Assembly: GCA_003248935.1 (NCBI GenBank)
Contig: QFQF01000014.1
Location: 124,001-188,000, forward strand
Source of the DNA: Sphingobium sp.
Lineage (GTDB): Bacteria; Pseudomonadota; Alphaproteobacteria; Sphingomonadales; Sphingomonadaceae
Direction of reading: 5' to 3'
Length of the DNA stretch: 64,000 nucleotides
Notes under the pieces: model-generated
What the model saw: only the letters and a program-made list of their open reading frames with translations
Databases searched by the model: none
Told to the model about the DNA's origin: nothing
Position numbers and translations under genes: made by a program
Shown: piece after piece, positions 10,349 through 20,463 of the stretch
Layout of the letters: each line of letters opens with the position of its first letter
Numbering within the stretch: position 1 is the first letter of the stretch

Positions 10349-11545
10349 ATGTCTTCCAACGCTCCCGACGCCATCGCACCCGGCCGGACTGTCGCGGTGA
10401 TCGTCGCTGCCGGCAAGGGTCTGCGCGCTGGCGGCGGCCTCCCGAAGCAGTATCGCGCCGTCGGTGGGCGCAGCGTGCTGGCCCATGCGTTCGATTCGCT
10501 CGACCGGCACCCGGATATCGCCGGCACCCTCGTGATCGTGGCGCCGGGGGACGAAGGAGCCGCGCGGAATGCACTCGCCGGCCGCACGCCGATGGCGATC
10601 ATCAATGGTGGCGAGACCCGGCGCCTTTCGGTACGGGCCGCGCTGGAACATCTGGCGACGATCGGGCGTCCGGACCGGATATTGATCCATGACGCCGCCC
10701 GCCCGTTCCTGCCCCCGGCCGTCATCGACCGGTTGCTGACGGCACTCGATCACGGGCCGGGGGCTGTACCGGTACTGCCGGTCGCGGACACGCTCGTTCG
10801 GGGCGACGGGAATTATCTGGGCGATGTGGTCGACCGCACTGGCCTGAACCGGGTGCAGACTCCGCAGGCATTCCGCTTCGACGCCATTCTCGCCGCTCAC
10901 CGCGCATGGGCCACGGATATGGACGCGACGGACGATGCGCAGGTGCTGCGCGCATCGGGCCATGACGTCATTCTCGTCGAGGGAAACAGGATGCTGGAAA
11001 AGCTGACCGTGCCGCAGGACTTCGCCGCGGCCGAGACGATGCTGGCGTCGACGCGCTCCGTACGGACCGGCATGGGCTACGACGTCCACCGGCTTGTCGC
11101 GAAGGAGGAGTTGTGGCTCTGCGGCATTCGCGTGCCGCACGACAAGGGCCTGTCCGGACACAGCGATGCCGACGTTGCGCTCCATGCCCTCGTCGATGCA
11201 ATCCTTGGCGCGCTGGCCGAAGGGGACATCGGCAGCCATTTCCCGCCATCAGACCCCCAGTGGCGCGGGGCGGCCTCCTGGCGATTCGTCGCGTTCGCCC
11301 GGGAACGGGTGGCGGCGCGTGGCGGCGTGATCCAGCATGTCGACCTGACCATCATCTGCGAGGCGCCGAAAATCGGCCCGCACCGGGATACGATGCGCGC
11401 GCGCGTGTCCGAACTGCTGGGCATCCTGCCGGACCGGGTCAGCGTGAAAGCCACCACGACCGAACGGCTGGGCTTTGCCGGACGCGGGGAAGGCATCGCG
11501 ACGCAGGCGGTCGCGACCCTGTCCCTTCCCGACCCGCTCGGCTGA
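10349..11545 (+). CDS. ispDF: Bifunctional IspD/IspF isoprenoid synthesis enzyme
   Basis: A 398-residue fusion. The N-terminal IspD part (about 10-230; AAGKGLRAGGGLPKQY, HDAARPFL) makes 4-diphosphocytidyl-2-C-methylerythritol. The C-terminal IspF part (about 236-398; GMGYDVHRL, GHSDADVALHALVDA, GDIGSHFPP, GIATQAVATL) makes methylerythritol cyclodiphosphate. Metal ligands D-x-H and H are present. The IspDF fusion is common in Alphaproteobacteria. The start at the ATG before SSNAPDA was chosen because the frame upstream is antisense to dusB; no strong Shine-Dalgarno is visible. Confidence 0.96.
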   Translation: MSSNAPDAIAPGRTVAVIVAAGKGLRAGGGLPKQYRAVGGRSVLAHAFDSLDRHPDIAGTLVIVAPGDEGAARNALAGRTPMAIINGGETRRLSVRAALEHLATIGRPDRILIHDAARPFLPPAVIDRLLTALDHGPGAVPVLPVADTLVRGDGNYLGDVVDRTGLNRVQTPQAFRFDAILAAHRAWATDMDATDDAQVLRASGHDVILVEGNRMLEKLTVPQDFAAAETMLASTRSVRTGMGYDVHRLVAKEELWLCGIRVPHDKGLSGHSDADVALHALVDAILGALAEGDIGSHFPPSDPQWRGAASWRFVAFARERVAARGGVIQHVDLTIICEAPKIGPHRDTMRARVSELLGILPDRVSVKATTTERLGFAGRGEGIATQAVATLSLPDPLG

Positions 11546-11591
11546 TCGCGCGGCACTTCCCCAAGCCGTGAACAGGTTCTAGGAACGACAG

Positions 11592-12110
11592 ATGCCCGAT
11601 TTCACCCTTCCCAAGGAACTGGTCGACAAGGCGCAGGCCGTCGTCGACGCCAATCGCCGCGCAGGCCGGACCGTAGCGGTTGCCGAAAGCTGCACCGGCG
11701 GCCTCGTGTCCGCGGCACTGACCGAAATCCCGGGATCATCGGAGGTATTCGAGGCAGGTTTCATCACATATTCCAATGAGATGAAGACCGAACTTCTCAA
11801 AGTGTCTCATGATGTCCTCGAAACCTTCGGCGCAGTATCCATCGCGGTCGCGTGGGGCATGGCACAGGGCGCACTGGAAAAATCGCACGCGCATGTCGCC
11901 GTCGCGATCACCGGCGTCGCGGGCCCGGGCGGCGGATCAGAGCAGAAGCCGGTCGGAACCGTGGTGTTCGCCCGCGCCATCAAGGGCGGCAATCCCGACG
12001 ATATCGTCGCCGACATGCGCCATTTCGAGGATAATGGGCGGGGCGGCGTCCGCCTTCAGGCGGCGCTGTGCGCGCTCGATCTGCTGCTGCCCGACTCGGC
12101 GGCGCCATAG
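11592..12110 (+). CDS. pncC: Nicotinamide-nucleotide amidohydrolase (CinA C-terminal family)
   Basis: A 172-residue stand-alone CinA C-terminal domain. It converts NMN to nicotinate mononucleotide in pyridine nucleotide recycling in characterised homologues. Key motifs are the catalytic serine in AVAESCTGGLVSA, GFITYSNEMKTELL with the conserved Y and K, and ITGVAGPGGGSEQKPVGTV. It lies 46 bp after ispDF and is probably cotranscribed. Its last 55 bp overlap the convergent ratA coding end. Confidence 0.93.
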   Translation: MPDFTLPKELVDKAQAVVDANRRAGRTVAVAESCTGGLVSAALTEIPGSSEVFEAGFITYSNEMKTELLKVSHDVLETFGAVSIAVAWGMAQGALEKSHAHVAVAITGVAGPGGGSEQKPVGTVVFARAIKGGNPDDIVADMRHFEDNGRGGVRLQAALCALDLLLPDSAAP

Positions 12111-12532
12111 AGGGCGGCTGCCCGCGCCTCGAACGCCCCGATCATCTTGCGCAGGGCGCTGTCGAACACCTGCCCGGCCAGCATTTCGAACAGGCGGTTC
12201 TTGAACTCGAACGCAACCTCGAAATCCACCAGCACACCGCCCCCGTCCGCCGGACGAAAGCGCCAGTGATTGTGGAGATGCTTCAGCGGCCCGTCGAGAT
12301 AGTCGACATGGATTTCGTCGGGACGGTGCTTGTTCACCTTCGACGTGAAGCTTTCCCGCAGCCCCTTGAAGCCGACGATCAGGTCCGCGACCATTTCCGT
12401 CTCGCTGTCCGAGCGAATACGGACGGCGCTGACCCAGGGCAGGAAATCTCCGTAGCGGGCGACATCCGCCACCAGATCGAACATCTGCTCCGGCGTGTAG
12501 GGAAGCTGCCTGGTCTCGCTATGCCGGTGCAT
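12056..12532 (-). CDS. ratA: RatA/Coq10-like START-domain protein
   Basis: A 158-residue protein of the Coq10/RatA family (polyketide cyclase/START fold). Start ATG at 12532 gives the family N-terminus MHRHSETRQLPYTPEQMFDLVADVARYG. Other family marks are FLPWVSAVRI and KHLHNHWRF. Homologues bind ubiquinone precursors (Coq10 role) or act on ribosomal subunits (RatA toxin). Given its place next to lipA, the same neighbour as in many Alphaproteobacteria, a ubiquinone-related role is more likely. It overlaps the lipA end by 14 bp and the convergent pncC by 55 bp. Confidence 0.9.
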   Translation of the reverse strand: MHRHSETRQLPYTPEQMFDLVADVARYGDFLPWVSAVRIRSDSETEMVADLIVGFKGLRESFTSKVNKHRPDEIHVDYLDGPLKHLHNHWRFRPADGGGVLVDFEVAFEFKNRLFEMLAGQVFDSALRKMIGAFEARAAALYGAAESGSSRSSAHSAA

Positions 12533-13472
12533 GGCCCGCCTTGGCCAGCTTCGCCTGCCGCGCGTCCCGCATCTCCGCGAAATCCTTGCCCGCATGGTAG
12601 CTGGAACGGGTCAGCGGGCTGGACGCGACCTGCAGGAAACCCTTGGCCCGCGCGATCGCGGCATAGGCATTGAACGCCTGCGGCGTCACGAACTCCATGA
12701 CCTTCGCATGCTTCGGCGTCGGCTGGAGATACTGGCCCATGGTCAGGAAATCGATATCGGCCGAACGCATGTCGTCCATCACCTGATGAACCTCCAGCCG
12801 CTCCTCGCCCAGGCCCAGCATGACGCCGGACTTCGTGAAGATCGACGGATCAAGCCGCTTCACCATCTCCAGCAGGCGCAGCGACGCGTAATAGCGCGCG
12901 CCGGGCCGGATGGTCGGATAGAGCCGGGGCACGGTTTCAAGGTTGTGATTATAGACGTCGGGCCGCGCGGCGACGATCGCCTCCACCGCCCGCTCATGCT
13001 TGTTGCGGAAATCGGGGGTCAGAATCTCGATCGTCGTGTCCGGCGTCGTCTTGCGAAGCTGCTCGATCACCTTGACGAACTGGGACGCACCGCCGTCGGG
13101 CAGGTCATCCCGGTCCACCGAGGTGATGACGATATGCTCAAGGCCCATCTCGGCGGCCGCCTCGGCCAGATGCAGCGGCTCAAGCGGATCGACCTTGCGC
13201 GGCATGCCGGTCTTGACGTTGCAGAAGGCGCAGGCTCGCGTACAGGTGTCGCCCAGGATCATGACGGTGGCGTGCTTCTTGCTCCAGCACTCGCCGATAT
13301 TGGGGCAGGCCGCTTCCTCACAGACCGTCGCCAACCCCTTTTCGCGCATCAGCGACTTCGTCTGCTGATAGGCGACGCTGGTCGGTGCCTTCACACGTAT
13401 CCAGTCGGGCTTGCGCTGACGCGCAGGCTGCTCAGCGGGAGAGGCCGGGTCGATGCGGGAGATTTCGTTCAT
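12519..13472 (-). CDS. lipA: Lipoyl synthase LipA
   Basis: A 317-residue radical SAM enzyme that inserts two sulfurs into protein-bound octanoyl groups. From ATG 13472 (MNEISRID) it shows the auxiliary cluster cysteines C51, C56 and C62 (CEEAACPNIGEC) and the radical SAM cluster CxxxCxxC at C77, C81 and C84 (CTRACAFC). Length fits the family. A GTG three codons upstream (13481) is a less likely start. It forms an operon with ratA. Confidence 0.96.
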   Translation of the reverse strand: MNEISRIDPASPAEQPARQRKPDWIRVKAPTSVAYQQTKSLMREKGLATVCEEAACPNIGECWSKKHATVMILGDTCTRACAFCNVKTGMPRKVDPLEPLHLAEAAAEMGLEHIVITSVDRDDLPDGGASQFVKVIEQLRKTTPDTTIEILTPDFRNKHERAVEAIVAARPDVYNHNLETVPRLYPTIRPGARYYASLRLLEMVKRLDPSIFTKSGVMLGLGEERLEVHQVMDDMRSADIDFLTMGQYLQPTPKHAKVMEFVTPQAFNAYAAIARAKGFLQVASSPLTRSSYHAGKDFAEMRDARQAKLAKAGHAPA

Positions 13473-13565
13473 AGCCCGCACATAGCGATCCCGCTTCCAT
13501 CTTGCCAGCCCCGCGCCCGCATCCTAACCCGCTCCCGGACGGGCGGCATGGTTGAGGAGGAACGA

Positions 13566-14204
13566 ATGACCGATTTCGCGGACATGCTGGCAGGATACAG
13601 GCGTTTCCGGGATACAGGCTGGGCCGGACAGCGCGAGCGCTGGGACGAACTGGCCGAAGGGCAGAGCCCGCGGGTCATGGTGATCGCCTGTTCCGACAGC
13701 CGCGTCGATCCCGCACAGATATTCGACACGAGTCCCGGTGAGATTTTCGTCGTGCGCAACGTCGCGGCGCTGGTGCCCCCGTTCGAGACCAATCCCGGTC
13801 ATCATGGCGTTTCGGCCGCGCTCGAATTCGCCGTTCAGGTGCTGGGCGTGGGCGAGGTCGTGGTGATGGGCCATGGCAAATGCGGCGGGTGCAAGGCCGC
13901 GCTCAGCCAGGAACTGAAGGATGCGCCGCCGGGCGAAGGCGGCTTCATCGCCAACTGGATCGACATGCTGGACGACGCGCGGGATACCGTCATCGCGCGC
14001 TATGGCGACGATCTGGGCCATGACGCGCATCGAGCCATGGAGCAGGAGGGCGTCAAGGTGAGCATCACCAACCTGCGCACCTTCCCCTGCGTCCGGTCGA
14101 AAGAGCGGAAAGGCGAGCTGAAACTGATCGGCGCGTTTTTCGCGATTGCCGACGGCGTGCTCCACGTCCTTGACGAGTCAAACGGAACATTCGCCCCGGC
14201 CTGA
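13566..14204 (+). CDS. can: Beta-class carbonic anhydrase
   Basis: A 212-residue beta-carbonic anhydrase that interconverts CO2 and bicarbonate. Zinc ligands are in ACSDSRVD (C and the D/R pair) and GHGKCGGC (H and C). A strong ribosome site (GAGGAG) lies just before ATG 13566. The upstream part of this open frame is antisense to lipA and was excluded. It stands alone between lipA (divergent) and the NYN-domain gene. Confidence 0.94.
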   Translation: MTDFADMLAGYRRFRDTGWAGQRERWDELAEGQSPRVMVIACSDSRVDPAQIFDTSPGEIFVVRNVAALVPPFETNPGHHGVSAALEFAVQVLGVGEVVVMGHGKCGGCKAALSQELKDAPPGEGGFIANWIDMLDDARDTVIARYGDDLGHDAHRAMEQEGVKVSITNLRTFPCVRSKERKGELKLIGAFFAIADGVLHVLDESNGTFAPA

Positions 14205-14244
14205 CGCTCGGTCTCATGCGAAGAACAGAAAAAGAGGAAGCCTC

Positions 14245-15021
14245 ATGTCCGAAAACGGCCGTCCCACGGGAAACATCGCACTGCTTATCGATGCCGACAA
14301 CGCTTCAGCCGCGCATTTCGATTCAGTGATGACGGTCCTCGCTGAACTCGGCACCGTGAACATCCGCCGGGCCTATGGCAGTTGGAGCAAGGGCACGCTC
14401 AAGACCTGGGCCGCGCTCTCCGTCGCACAGGCAATCGAGCCGCAGCAGCAGTTCGACCTGACCAAGGGCAAAAACGCGACCGACATGAAGATGACGATCG
14501 ACGCCATGGATTTGATGGCAAGCGGACGGGTCGACGGCTTTGGCCTGATGTCGAGCGACAGCGATTTCACTCCGCTGGTCACGCGCATTCGGCAACAAGG
14601 CATCGCGGTTTACGGCTTCGGCACCGCGAACACGCCCACAGGCTTCCGCAGCGCCTGTACCCGATTCATCGACGTCGCGGCATTGAAGCCGGCGGAACTG
14701 CCTGCACCAACGCCACCCGGCAGGGTAGCCGGCTCGCGCAGCAAGACCGTGCCCACGCCCCCTCCAGCCGCTACGGACAGGAACAGCAAGGGCGTCGACC
14801 CGGAGGTCTCCCGCCTGCTCAGCGACGCCTATGATGAGGCCAAGCGGGACGAACGGGGTTTCGCGGCACTGGGCCCGGTGGGCCAACGGGTGGGCAACCG
14901 CTCAAGTTTCGACGTCCGCAATTACGGCTTCAAACGCCTGTCGGACCTTGTTGCTGCACTACCCAACTTCATCACAGAGGTGCGTGAAGGCGGCCAGACG
15001 TGGATCAAGCGCATCAACTGA
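14245..15021 (+). CDS. NYN-domain (LabA/DUF88-type) putative ribonuclease with OST-HTH domain
   Basis: A 258-residue protein. The N-terminal NYN/PIN-like nuclease domain (about 8-150) shows the acidic residues expected for metal binding: ALLIDADNAS, KGKNATDMKM and SSDSDFTPLV. A Pro-rich linker (about 155-175) leads to a C-terminal domain resembling OST-HTH/LOTUS (LLSDAYDEA, GFAALGPVGQRVGNRSSFDVRNYGFKRLSDLV), typical of proteins annotated LabA/DUF88 with a presumed RNA-binding function. The start is chosen from an AGAGGAAG site at 14233-14240. The RNA target is unknown. Confidence 0.87.
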   Translation: MSENGRPTGNIALLIDADNASAAHFDSVMTVLAELGTVNIRRAYGSWSKGTLKTWAALSVAQAIEPQQQFDLTKGKNATDMKMTIDAMDLMASGRVDGFGLMSSDSDFTPLVTRIRQQGIAVYGFGTANTPTGFRSACTRFIDVAALKPAELPAPTPPGRVAGSRSKTVPTPPPAATDRNSKGVDPEVSRLLSDAYDEAKRDERGFAALGPVGQRVGNRSSFDVRNYGFKRLSDLVAALPNFITEVREGGQTWIKRIN

Positions 15022-15034
15022 GCGGATAGTTTTC

Positions 15035-15319
15035 ATGCCTGTCGTCGCACGCCATCTTTCGATTTGTGGAAAAGTTCAGGGCGTGTCCTATCGTGACTGG
15101 ACGCTGGACACGGCGACGGAGCTGGGTCTGGCCGGATGGGTGCGCAACCGCATGGACGGATCGGTCGAGGCGTTTGTCCAGGGTGAACCGGCCGTAATCG
15201 ACGCGTTCGTCATGCATGCCCACGAAGGACCGCCTGCGGCCCGCGTGGCACGGATCGAGACGGAAGATGCCGCATTCGATGCGGATATAACCGGTTTCGA
15301 CCGGCGCACGACCGTTTAG
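15035..15319 (+). CDS. acyP: Acylphosphatase
   Basis: A 94-residue acylphosphatase that hydrolyses carboxyl-phosphate bonds. The catalytic loop GKVQGVSYRDW contains the conserved Arg, and the Asn in GWVRNRMDGSVEAFVQG is also present. Start ATG 15035 lies 13 bp after the NYN gene. A perfect GC-rich hairpin follows the stop. Confidence 0.93.
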   Translation: MPVVARHLSICGKVQGVSYRDWTLDTATELGLAGWVRNRMDGSVEAFVQGEPAVIDAFVMHAHEGPPAARVARIETEDAAFDADITGFDRRTTV

Positions 15320-15332
15320 GATCGAGGCCGTC

Positions 15333-15359
15333 GGGCCGGAGGCAGCACGCCTCCGGCCC
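15333..15359. terminator. Bidirectional-type hairpin between convergent acyP and ettA
   Basis: A perfect 11-bp stem (GGGCCGGAGGC / GCCTCCGGCCC) with a five-base loop, lying between the two convergent stop codons. There is no U-run, so termination efficiency is uncertain, but position and symmetry fit a shared terminator. Confidence 0.7.
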
Positions 15360-15370
15360 GGCCGCGAAGC

Positions 15371-17056
<1,686 letters not shown>

Positions 17057-17160
17057 GGGTTCAGCAGCTCCGGAAAAGGATTAACTGGGGGAAGTTGCCG
17101 CGGAGTTAGCGAAGGCGACGCGCATTGGCAAATGACGAAATGCGCGGTAGCGTCCGGCAT

Positions 17161-18546
17161 ATGCCCATCAAAGCCTCGTTTCGCCCCGCCCTGTTCCTGG
17201 CCGGGATATCTCTCACCCTTCCCTTCTCCGCCGTGGCCCAGACCGCAAGCCCCGACGTGGCGGCGCTGCGCGACGCCGCGCTGAAGGACGACTATGCACT
17301 CGATATCAGCGAGGGGCTGACCACCGAGGTCGGCCCGCGACCGGCGGCCACGGAGCGCGAGGCCGCCGCACGGACATGGGCCGTTGCCAAGCTGAAGGCG
17401 CTGGGCTTCAGCAACGTCCGGATCGAGACATATGCGATGCCCGCCTGGGTCCGGGGCGAGGAGCAGGCGAGCGTTATCGCCCCCTATCCGCAGAAGCTGG
17501 TCATCGCCGCCCTGGGCAACAGCGGCTCCACCGGAAAGAACGGGCTGGAGGCGGAGGTCGTCTATTTCCCGTCCTATGCCGATCTGGAGGCCGCGCCCGA
17601 CGGCAGCCTGAAAGGCAAGATCGCCTTTGTCAGCCACGCCATGACCCGGACGCAGGACGGCTCCAGCTATGGAGCCTATGGTGTGGTGCGTTTCAACGGC
17701 CCTGCGGTCGCCGCACGGAAAGGCGCCGCCGCCATGCTGATCAAATCGGTCGGCACCGACGATCACCGGATGCCGCATACCGGCGTTACGGAATTCCCCG
17801 AGGGCGTCACGCCGATACCCGCCGCAGCCCTGTCCGTACCCGACGCCCAGCAACTGGAGCGGATGGCGCGGCGCGGCCAGCCCATCAAACTGCGCCTCCT
17901 GCTCACGCCCCGCTTCAATGGCGAGCAGCAGTCGGGCAATGTCATCGCGGAAGTGCCGGGCAGCGATCCGGCGGCGGGCATCGTCATGGTGACGGGACAT
18001 CTCGACAGCTGGGATCTTGGCACAGGCGCGATCGACGATGCAGCCGGCGTCGCGATCATGACGGCAGCCGCGAAGCGCGTGATGGAGGCCGGGAAACCCC
18101 GGCGGACCATTCGCGTGATGCTGGCGGGTGCCGAGGAGGTCGGCTCATTCGGCGGCAACGCCTATTACGCCGCGCACAAGCATGAACTGCATGTCCTGAC
18201 CGGGGAATCCGATACGGGCGCCGACAGGGTGTGGCGCGTGGACTTCGCCGGACTGGAAGGCGCTGGCACCCCTGTCGCCGATCGCATCGCCGCTGCGCTC
18301 GCGCCGCTTGGCATCGGCCGGGGCAAGGAGCCTGCCGGCGGAGGCGCCGACAATGAGGGGTTCGTGAAGGCAGGAATCGGTACCGTCGATCTTCAGCAGG
18401 ACGCGTCCCGTTACTTCGACCTTCATCACACGGCGGATGACACGTTCGACAAGATCGATCCGGAGCAAATCAGGCAGAATGTCGCAGCATGGACCACCGT
18501 GCTCGCCATCGCCGCCAACGCGCCGGAAAACTTCGGTCAAAAGTGA
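17161..18546 (+). CDS. Secreted M28-family zinc exopeptidase
   Basis: A 461-residue protein from ATG 17161, which gives a clean signal peptide (MPIKASFRPALFLAGISL..., cleavage near AVAQ-TAS). The M28 metal ligands are visible: H and D in GHLDSWDLG, D in GAIDDAAG, E-E in AGAEEVGSFGG, D in GESDTGAD and H in FDLHHTADDTFDK. A PA-like insert lies between the signal peptide and catalytic core. It resembles carboxypeptidase Q-type dipeptidases. Likely periplasmic. Confidence 0.92.
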   Translation: MPIKASFRPALFLAGISLTLPFSAVAQTASPDVAALRDAALKDDYALDISEGLTTEVGPRPAATEREAAARTWAVAKLKALGFSNVRIETYAMPAWVRGEEQASVIAPYPQKLVIAALGNSGSTGKNGLEAEVVYFPSYADLEAAPDGSLKGKIAFVSHAMTRTQDGSSYGAYGVVRFNGPAVAARKGAAAMLIKSVGTDDHRMPHTGVTEFPEGVTPIPAAALSVPDAQQLERMARRGQPIKLRLLLTPRFNGEQQSGNVIAEVPGSDPAAGIVMVTGHLDSWDLGTGAIDDAAGVAIMTAAAKRVMEAGKPRRTIRVMLAGAEEVGSFGGNAYYAAHKHELHVLTGESDTGADRVWRVDFAGLEGAGTPVADRIAAALAPLGIGRGKEPAGGGADNEGFVKAGIGTVDLQQDASRYFDLHHTADDTFDKIDPEQIRQNVAAWTTVLAIAANAPENFGQK

Positions 18547-18698
18547 AGCTTTTCGATAGACTAACGTGTCATCGCGGGTTTCCTTCGCCTCGACGTCCTA
18601 AAAAAACGTTGATTTGTGCACCGCACTCGGTAATGCCGATGGCTCGCGTACGGGCTCACTTGCCTTGACGCGGCAAATGCTATGGGAGCCATACCAAG

Positions 18699-18902
18699 AT
18701 GAAGAAGATCGCCATTGTTTTCGCTTCGGCCGGCCTGATGGCGCTCGCCGCTTGCGGCGAGAAGCCCGCCAACGAAACGGCGAACGCCTCCAACGAGGTC
18801 GTCGAGAACGTGATCGACAACGCTGCCGCAGTTGCCGAGAACGCCGCTGCCGTCGCTTCGAACGCTGCCAACGTTGCTGAGAACGCGGCGAACGCGAACT
18901 AA
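18699..18902 (+). CDS. Small Ala/Asn-rich lipoprotein
   Basis: A 67-residue lipoprotein. The signal peptide MKKIAIVFASAGLMALAAC ends in a lipobox (LAAC), so Cys19 should be lipidated. The mature part is low-complexity and heptad-like, rich in Ala, Asn, Val and Glu (AAVAENAAAVASNAANVAENAA), suggesting a helical, perhaps oligomeric, envelope protein of the Lpp/entericidin size class. A strong terminator follows directly. Confidence 0.85.
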   Translation: MKKIAIVFASAGLMALAACGEKPANETANASNEVVENVIDNAAAVAENAAAVASNAANVAENAANAN

Positions 18903-18925
18903 TCTCGCGACTGTCAGCGATGACG

Positions 18926-18959
18926 AAAAGGGCGGTGCGCGAAAGCGTGCCGCCCTTTT
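18926..18959 (+). terminator. Rho-independent terminator after the small lipoprotein gene
   Basis: A fully paired hairpin with a GAAA tetraloop (18941-18944). The outer stem is AAAAGGGCGG / CCGCCCTTTT and the inner stem GCGC/GCGT has wobble pairs. A TTTT run at 18956-18959 completes a classic terminator 23 bp after the stop. Confidence 0.88.
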
Positions 18960-19190
18960 CATTGTGCCCGACACCGTGCGCGATCGTCCCATTTCGGGAC
19001 AGTCGAATTCGGCTTTGGACAGAACGACTTTGCGGCGCCGACGCCATCGTCGAAGCATTCCGCGTCGCAAAATATTAACCATGATCGGGCCGGACCGGAT
19101 AATCGCAGCATGACGGCATCCGCGCATTCGACAGCGCCCTGAAAGCATATATTTCGTGCGCCGTTTCCCAGAACGACCGCTTGCCGCTAA

Positions 19191-19207
19191 TGGTCCGAGG
19201 CGGACCA
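19191..19207. promoter_or_regulatory. Inverted repeat TGGTCCG-AGG-CGGACCA
   Basis: A perfect 7-bp inverted repeat with a 3-bp spacer, 148 bp upstream of the first SCPU gene. The geometry fits a dimeric regulator's operator. No regulator is identified. Confidence 0.45.
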
Positions 19208-19240
19208 AATGGGCGGGTTTGAGGGGGCCGGGTTTAGCCG

Positions 19241-19250
19241 CGGTTAACCG
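19241..19250. promoter_or_regulatory. Palindrome CGGTTAACCG
   Basis: A perfect 10-bp palindrome about 105 bp upstream of the first SCPU gene. Such short palindromes can occur by chance; it is listed because it lies between two longer inverted repeats. Confidence 0.3.
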
Positions 19251-19259
19251 TTTCCGATC

Positions 19260-19284
19260 ACCCTGTTCGCATGGGAAACAGGGT
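19260..19284. promoter_or_regulatory. Inverted repeat ACCCTGTT...AACAGGGT
   Basis: An 8-bp perfect inverted repeat with a 9-base spacer about 70 bp upstream of the first SCPU start codon. It could be an operator or a stem-loop in the 5' untranslated region. Confidence 0.4.
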
Positions 19285-19354
19285 TCGAGCCGAAGCATCA
19301 CGACCGACGGATGCACGGACCGCAAGCCCCGCCCAAAGGCAGGAGCATTGCATT

Positions 19355-19897
19355 ATGAGATCGGTTCTTTTGCGGCGAATTACGCTCGGCACTGCGCTTA
19401 TGGCGGGCGCGGCGCTGTGCCCGACCGCATCGGGCGCACAGACGGTGACCGGCACGGTCGGATCGACGATCACCCTTACCGCCGCATGCCAGGTGAACGG
19501 CAGCACAGCGACCAGCGGCGTCAATTTCGGCACGCTCGACTTCGGCTCCCGCAGCACGCTGTTCAACACGGCCACGGGCGTGGTCGACGGCAATGGTGCG
19601 GGCGCGATCGCCATCCAGTGCACGCCGGGATCGGGCGCGACATTGACGGTCGTCGGCGGCGCCCATGATGCGGCGATCACCGGCGGCAACCGGGCGCTGA
19701 GCAACGGCACGAAATTCGTCCCCTACGACATCTATCGCGACGCGGGTTACGCGAACGTGCTCGCCAACGGCGCGACGATCTCCGTCACGACGGACGGAAC
19801 GGTCCAGACCATACCGATCTACGGACGGGCGGTCGGGACATCGGCACTGGTGGCGGGCACCTATACCGACACCATCTCGCTGACGCTGACGTTCTGA
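19355..19897 (+). CDS. SCPU-domain (spore coat U) pilin subunit 1
   Basis: A 180-residue secreted protein, from ATG 19355 after an AGGAG site. The signal peptide ends near TASGAQT. The mature part is an SCPU domain, with paired cysteines (TAACQVNG and IQCTPGSG), PYDIYRDAGY and the C-terminal PIYGRAVG...AGTYTDTISLTLTF strand. In archaic (Csu-like) chaperone-usher pili such proteins are the polymerising subunits. First of five genes in the operon. Confidence 0.9.
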   Translation: MRSVLLRRITLGTALMAGAALCPTASGAQTVTGTVGSTITLTAACQVNGSTATSGVNFGTLDFGSRSTLFNTATGVVDGNGAGAIAIQCTPGSGATLTVVGGAHDAAITGGNRALSNGTKFVPYDIYRDAGYANVLANGATISVTTDGTVQTIPIYGRAVGTSALVAGTYTDTISLTLTF

Positions 19898-19899
19898 CG

Positions 19900-20463
19900 A
19901 TGCGTGCCGGGCGGTTCAACCGGCCGGGACGATCAGGTGGAAAGACCAGGTTCCGCTTCGCGGCGACCTGCATGTGCGTCCTCACCGGCGCGCCTGCGGG
20001 AGCGGCGACGAGCGCCTCCTTTCAGGCCACCGCGACGATCGTCTCGGGCTGCGAGATCAACGGAGACATTCCTGCGTCCGGGCAAGCCGTGGGCCAGTTC
20101 GGCACGCTCAGCTTCGGTTTGCATTCCGGGGTCGCGACCGGCACGATCAACAGCAGCATGGTGTCGAACGCAAGCGTGGTGCTCAGTTGCACGCCCGGCG
20201 TCACCCTAACGATGACGACGGACAGCGGCCAGCATGCGGGCACCACCCGCAACATGCAGGCCGGCACGGTGACGCAGCGTGTGTCCTATCGCCTCTATCG
20301 CGATGCCGCCTTTGCCCAGGAACTGATCGCGAACCAGGCCGTCGCGGTCAGCTTTTCCGACCCGACGAACATCAAACTGCCCATCTACGGTCGCGCCACC
20401 CTGCCGGGAAACGGGGCGCCCGGCACCTACACCGACACGGTCGTCGTTACATTGAACTGGTGA
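19900..20463 (+). CDS. SCPU-domain pilin subunit 2
   Basis: A 187-residue paralogue of the preceding subunit, two bases downstream. After a basic N-terminus and a hydrophobic signal (about 20-36, cleavage near AGAA-TSA) comes one SCPU domain with paired Cys (VSGCEING, LSCTPGVT), the YRLYRDAAF motif and the terminal PIYGRATL...GTYTDTVVVTLNW strand. The long basic N-terminal extension suggests a later start may be used. The stop overlaps the chaperone ATG (TGATG). Confidence 0.88.
   Translation: MRAGRFNRPGRSGGKTRFRFAATCMCVLTGAPAGAATSASFQATATIVSGCEINGDIPASGQAVGQFGTLSFGLHSGVATGTINSSMVSNASVVLSCTPGVTLTMTTDSGQHAGTTRNMQAGTVTQRVSYRLYRDAAFAQELIANQAVAVSFSDPTNIKLPIYGRATLPGNGAPGTYTDTVVVTLNW

Larger units (their letters stand above)
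18960..19354. other. Gene-free leader upstream of the pilus operon, with three inverted repeats
   Basis: No convincing gene is seen on either strand; the long minus-strand open frame across it has no homologue-like features. The segment holds three inverted repeats, listed separately (19191-19207, 19241-19250, 19260-19284), just ahead of the SCPU pilus operon. It probably contains that operon's promoter and regulatory sites. Confidence 0.6.

Noticed and set aside
18561..19325. A 254-codon minus-strand open frame over the small lipoprotein gene and the pilus leader
   Set aside because: It lies antisense to a better-supported lipoprotein gene and its terminator, has no domain-like pattern, and its composition is that of an antisense shadow in GC-rich DNA.
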